From Favolaschia claudopus (lineage: Eukaryota; Basidiomycota; Agaricomycetes; Agaricales; Mycenaceae), in the NCBI GenBank assembly GCA_037176885.1, contig JAWWNJ010000044.1:744001-808000 (forward strand): 64,000 nucleotides of DNA. Reading direction: 5' to 3'. The translations under genes and the position numbers were made by a program. Shown here one piece after another: positions 59,623 through 64,000 of the stretch (its first letter is position 1; the number at the start of each line of letters is the position of its first letter). Below the pieces are notes generated by a model. It was not told where the DNA came from and did no database searches. It was given only the letters and a program-made list of their open reading frames with translations.

Positions 59623-61682
59623 TTACAACGGGGGGTTCGCCTTGGTCACCAGTGTCACGAAGAATTCCTGCAAGTCGCATAAGCATCCATGTTGGCAAAA
59701 CACAAGATAGATAAGACACCCACCTGGAACCAAGTTCCAGCCTCAGGCGCAGGCTGGTCAGCGTCACTGCGAAATTGAACATAGTACGTAAGCAAAAATA
59801 GGGGGTTCAATTTCGGAAGAACGTACGAGAGACCACAATGCGAGTCGTATCGGGGCGAAGACGAGTTGCTGGTACCGTCGCACTCGCCTCCGGGCTTCAC
59901 CCAAACGATAGAGTCGATGAGACTGGAGCCAGTGTTGGTCGTGGGACGCGTGCCGAAACCGCTGCCCTTGACGTTGCACCAGTCACCCCATTGTTGACGG
60001 ATGTTCTGGACACCGGAGCGGCCCTGGTCGACGATGAAGTGGGCGGGGAAGCCGGAAGACTGGAGGGCAGGGGCGAGGGCCTATGAATTAATGTGTGAGT
60101 ACAAGAGCTAAACCATGAAGATGCAACGAGATTACATTGATGTAGTGAATCTCGTCGTAGTTGGCATTTCCTTGAGTGATTGGGTCGGGGCTGGACGCGG
60201 AGAGCTGTTCACAATCCTTTGAGTGAGATCGAAAGGGAAAAAAAATTGGAGGGACACTCACAGCATTGTAGTTGGCGACGTTGGTAGCGAGACCGCGAAC
60301 CATGTTGGGCGATCCGGCGCTCTTGAACAGAGAAGCGAAGAGTTGAGCGGCGGGCGTCAGGTTCGCAGGCCATCCGAGCCAGCCGGCGTGACCAGCATCG
60401 AGGTAGCTGTAGACATTGCCGAGCTTGTTCAACTGCTGAAGTGCGTACGTAACGCAGGCCTGCACCAAGAGAATTGATTTTTTGACTGGCATGAATGCGG
60501 TTGAACAAACGTACGAGGTAGGTGGTCTGAGCGTTGGAGCACTTCTGAACGTTCAAGTTGGTGACCAAGTTGGCAAGACTGTCGGGCTCGATGACAGCGA
60601 TGACACGGACGTCAGGGAATTCTAGCACAAACGATTAACGTGATCCTGTGGCAAAGGCTCGAAAACTCACTCTTGATCTGAGCCACAAGCTGGTCGATGT
60701 AGTTGAAGTAGTTGGCTTGGCCGTTGTTGGCAATGCTGAATTCACCGTTGGAAGCCAAAGCAGCACAATCTCTGTTTTGTCGCAAATCAGGTCAAACGTC
60801 ATGCTAGACTGCATAGACATCACTTACCTGTCGGGAAGGTCGTATACAACAATTTGCACGATCATGGGAGTGCCGGAAGATTTGCCCTGAGCGCTTGCAT
60901 CGGCCAAGTACGTGCCCAGGTCGGGAACCTTGGAGACGGTGTCGAACCAGGTGAAAGTTGGAATTTTGGCTACTGAGAGAGCCTTCGCCTTGGTTGTGGC
61001 GTCCGAGATGTTGGCAGCAGCAGCAGTGACCTAAATTTTAGTGTTAGGGTTGAAGTTGTTTTTTGTAATATGGTATCGAACGCGCCTCAGCAGCGTAGAA
61101 GGGGGTCAGGTAAATCTGCATTGTAGGTGAGTTGCGAGTCGAGCTGCAAAGCAATCGGCAACGTACGTTGTGGCCAGCGAAGGGGTTTCCGGCCGCGGGG
61201 GTTGAACTGGTCGTGGGTGACGAGGAAGTGGATGTCGGTTGGCCAGGTTGGCTGACGGTCGACGATGTGGTTCCACCTCCGCCTCCACCTCCGCCTCCGT
61301 TTCCGGTACTCGGCCTACAGGTCCAGTTTAATTCGAATGGCAGCATCAGATCGCGTAGCGCTCACAAGCATTGCGAATAGTAAGGGTTGCTAACAGTGCC
61401 TAAGAATACGGTAAGCACCCGGACAGCGTAGGTTGAAATGAATGCTTACAGACTGAGCCGGACGCGCAAGTCGTAGCTCCCGCTTTTAACTAGAATGAGC
61501 TGTGATCCACTTCATGAAGTAAACCAACGTACTCCATCCTTGACCTAGAGAATTTTGAAGTCAGTACAGGGCACCAATAGTATACAGCAAGCGTGCTGAC
61601 CTCCACACTGTCCCCAGACGGGGCTCTGTGCGTTCACAAACGCGGGAAGGATCGCCAAAAGAGCCACGAGAGGAGTAAACAT
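59623..61682 (-). CDS. cel6A: Cellobiohydrolase II, GH6 with N-terminal CBM1
   Basis: About 450 residues in about ten exons. GH6 cellobiohydrolase releases cellobiose from non-reducing cellulose ends outside the cell. ATG 61682 gives a signal peptide (MFTPLVALLAILPAFVNA), then the CBM1 built from four small exons: QSPVWGQCGG, QGW (12-nt exon 61533-61544), TGATTCASGSVC and TVSNPYYSQCL, with all expected aromatics and cysteines. A Gly-run plus Ser/Thr/Pro linker follows. The catalytic domain has NIYLTPFYAAE, FTWFDTVSKVPDLG, VYDLPDRDCAALASNGE with the acid Asp, VIAVIEPDSLANLVTN, DAGHAGWLGWPAN, HFIVDQGRSGVQNIRQQWGD, and ends TLVTKANPPL. All catalytic motifs are intact. This is the strongest lignocellulose-decay marker in the window. 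Confidence 0.95.
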
Positions 61683-61732
61683 CCTGATACCGCTGGGGAA
61701 GGCAACTGAAGAGCAGTCGGTCAAGAGACGCG

Positions 61733-61742
61733 CATTATATAG
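61733..61742 (-). promoter_or_regulatory. TATA box of the cellobiohydrolase gene
   Basis: ACTATATAAT-type sequence about 50-60 bp upstream of the CBHII start codon, on the gene's strand. A CTGGGG string at about 61692 fits the loose Cre1/CreA consensus SYGGRG, which often marks carbon-repressed cellulase genes, but one copy is weak evidence. Confidence 0.55.
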
Positions 61743-62991
61743 TGGCAGATTGCCAAGTTCTTCGTCCGAAGAGAGATCACAAGCCAGACATGACGACCAG
61801 AATTGGTTCCAGGTTCGTGCAGCGGATCTACCACTCGGTATTTTTCGCGCAACGCTGTCCTCGGGACCAGCGTCGGCCCCAAATTAAGAAGCGTCGGGTA
61901 GGCATTATTCTCCTTTGATTGAGCCGCAGCTACGGGTACAGTGGGAGAAACGTTTGCTGGTAAGAAAAAGAAAGCCTCCAAATCGATTTTTTCCGTGTGG
62001 TTGAAGCAGTGGTAGAGAGTGTGGGTTATGGGGGGTTGTCCGACCTTTTACCGCAGCAGAGTCAAAAAAAATTGCTTCTGTTTTTCCAGGAATGAGCCGC
62101 GGGGTCTGCTGATCGACACTCTACGCGCCTTGACGAGATAAACTCCCGAAGACGTCGAAGACGGCCTCAGCGGGTATTTACCGGCCCTTTGTCTTTTTCA
62201 CAGTGCCCTCTCAGAGTCAACAGCGCTTGTCAATGCGGCTTGTAGAGATGACGTTGACGCAATAGTTCTGCACCACTGGCAGGATCCAGGCAGCTTGTGG
62301 ACTTGTTCGATTGGAGAAATTTCTGCTGAACGACGACAATTCGGTGCTGGAGCAGAGGTTCTTCGAAGAGCTTGGCGTCTCAAGTTGGAACCTTCCACGT
62401 CGACGGCGTTACCGGATACTCTTGCTAGCTGAATTTCGGAAGATGCTGCAAGATTCACCGGATTTTACGCTGTACCTGTACCTCTCCTGAATTGAACCGC
62501 AGCTACACCTCATCCGCGACCGCTCAAGAGGACGAACTTCGAGAAATAGCAGGAAATACATACTAGTTGCTCGCAACAAGGCTGGAAGGAAGCTCGGGTC
62601 AAACTTGTCAAAGGTTGGGAGGTCGACGGGCTGAGATAAGCTCTGAAGTGCTGAGTGACTAGAGGCATAAAGTTCGGACGGTAAAAGGATTGAGAGAAGT
62701 CGGACGATGCAATCTGACGCGATCCTGCACTTAGGAAACTGCAGCTCAGGCTACCCTGCAGTATCCCATGGCCATCAAGTTTCAATCTCTCAAATGGATG
62801 TCTGCTAGGAAACTGGCATATCGATCACACCAATACTTTACCGCTTGAATGTGTATGCTTTACAAATGAGAATACGTCGCTAATCTTACAAGTGAGTGGA
62901 CTACGTTTCCAGTTTAGCAACACTGTTCGAAACGAAATCGAACGTGGCGAGAGACGAGATCGCTGGTACATGTGTAAGAGACAGGACGCGA
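61743..62991. other. Intergenic region upstream of CBHII
   Basis: Promoter region of the cellulase gene and 3' flank of the CSN8-like gene. Short open frames (for example 62198-62458 minus) lack recognisable motifs. Confidence 0.4.
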
Positions 62992-64000
62992 TCAGAAAAT
63001 GCCAATAAACCCACGAGCAGAGCTATTGCCGCTGGAACGGACAGTCGGCTTTTGCGTCGGAGGGGTGAGGACTTGCGTGGAAGGATCGTACGACCAACCG
63101 CTTCTCTGCGCCGCTGAGAGAACGTCAGAGCTCATGATATGGAACAACGACAACGACCTACCGGCGAGCACATCATTTGAAGCGAGTCCAAGGTACATCT
63201 CTGCAAGGGGAAGAGAAAGTGACGTGTACGCTTTCTGCAAAAGGCTGAAGGTTCTTATGCGGAATGCAGCTGAAAGAATGACGGAATAAGAAACCGACTA
63301 GACAGTGTATAGAATATGAGAAAGAAACGAATCAGAAAAGCGGGTCAATGCCCGAAGGTAGCTGAGATGAGTTTCTGCACTGCAGGGTGCGCTCCTGCAT
63401 AAAGCCAAATGCCTCAAACATCATATGGAACACTGTCGAGTTGCTTGAGGGGTGGTGATACACCATCGTCCCGTACAAGTAACTCGAACACGAAGACAGA
63501 GTCAGAAACGAAACTCACATAGGAATTCTTCAAGCATCAAAGACAAAACAGCACCCAGAGACGAATCGAAAAAGTCGGCGTGGCTAACATGCTCTCGTAG
63601 AGCATGCGTCCGGGTGTATACATTGACGTATTTCCTTTCAGAGGTCGAAGCCAAGAGGGCATAAAGTTGCTTGCCCAAAGGCGATGTGAGAAGGTTCTGT
63701 GGCAATCGATGCAATGCGAATCGTGCGGGAGGGCTGCGACGCGTCGTTTGAACAGATTTGAAGTAAAGAAGACATGTGGATGCTCACAGATCGTCAATAA
63801 TGAGATATGCAAGAACAAGGGGCGCGGTTAGAAGTAGGCGGCTTTGTTGGCGTTCTGCATCTGACTATCCACAGGCCTCAGAAGATAGACAGTTGAAAAA
63901 ATAATGCGTACACCAATATCGTGAGCCTCTGCAGTATGGATCAGATGCTTGAACCGCTTTTCAGACGCCGAGCTCGCGAGCTGCGGGAAAATGAGAGTGA
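62992..64000 (-). CDS. CSN8/PSMD8/eIF3K-domain protein, probably COP9 signalosome subunit 8; 5' end beyond window
   Basis: Only the C-terminal part lies in the window. Exons read, from right to left: LASSASEKRFKHLIHTAEAH near the edge, then PLGKQLYALLASTSERKYVN with REHVSHADFFDSSLGAVLSL and MLEEFL, an intron of roughly 270 nt, then AFRIRTFSLLQKAYTSLSLP with LAEMYLGLASNDVLA, and a last exon AAQRSGWSYDPSTQVLTPPT ending ARGFIGIF at 62992. The FRxRxFxLLxKAYTSxxL segment, the short winged-helix-like region and GW.YD match the PF10075-type helical-repeat/winged-helix family (CSN8, Rpn12/PSMD8, eIF3k). The short C-terminus and the context of the motif favour CSN8, a subunit of the cullin-deneddylating COP9 signalosome, but the other two remain possible until the 5' part is read. 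Confidence 0.6.

Overview
The window looks like nuclear DNA from a filamentous basidiomycete, most likely an Agaricomycete wood or litter decayer. The reasons are compact protein genes broken by many short introns (mostly about 45-65 nt, GT...AG), short intergenic gaps, fungal gene families (PFF1-type vacuolar protease, fungal cystathionine gamma-synthase, SOU1/mannitol-dehydrogenase-like SDR), and two plant cell wall glycosidases: a GH6 cellobiohydrolase with a CBM1 and a GH43 enzyme. I saw no rRNA, CRISPR array or convincing tRNA. All multi-exon models were read by eye from frame continuity, splice consensus and family knowledge, so outer limits are firmer than internal junctions.

Layout. 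0.4-9.1 kb (-): a very large sacsin-like protein with two GHKL/HSP90-type ATPase modules and a C-terminal BTB domain. 9.7-10.7 kb (-): a decayed short-chain dehydrogenase. 11.2-14.4 kb (-): a secreted GH43 glycosidase whose second protein segment is split by a ~590-bp non-autonomous DNA element with terminal inverted repeats. 15.2-17.9 kb (+): a low-complexity protein with a frame change in a polyproline tract. 18.0-19.8 kb (-): cystathionine gamma-synthase. 21.5-22.9 kb (+): a Pro/Gln-rich orphan. 23.3-26.2 kb (-): a membrane-anchored heparinase II/III-like protein. 26.6-28.1 kb (-): an SDR with a mitochondrial-type leader. 28.5-35.1 kb (-): a kinesin-4-like motor with a long coiled coil. 36.7-37.8 kb (-): a secreted Ser/Ala-rich protein. 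38.3-39.6 kb (-): a Rec114-like meiotic protein. 39.6-42.7 kb (-): PFF1-type M28 vacuolar membrane protease. 44.8-46.2 kb (-): indoleamine 2,3-dioxygenase. 47.0-48.8 kb (-): 3-hydroxyisobutyryl-CoA hydrolase, divergent from tubulin cofactor E (48.9-51.0 kb, +). 51.6-53.1 kb (-): a two-RRM SR splicing factor. 53.4-55.4 kb (-): mitochondrial cysteine desulfurase NFS1. 57.3-59.3 kb (+): UBLCP1 proteasome phosphatase. 59.6-61.7 kb (-): GH6 cellobiohydrolase II. 63.0 kb to the window end (-): a CSN8/PSMD8-domain protein.

The genes are mostly unrelated housekeeping genes and do not form a metabolic cluster. The accessory or unusual parts are the sacsin-BTB fusion, the 9.7-14.4 kb stretch where a dehydrogenase and a GH43 gene are both broken, GC-rich repeat islands at 13.8-14.0 and 55.5-55.7 kb, a decayed tandem repeat at 44.2-44.6 kb, and two micro-exons (10 and 12 nt) that complete conserved domains in UBLCP1 and CBHII.
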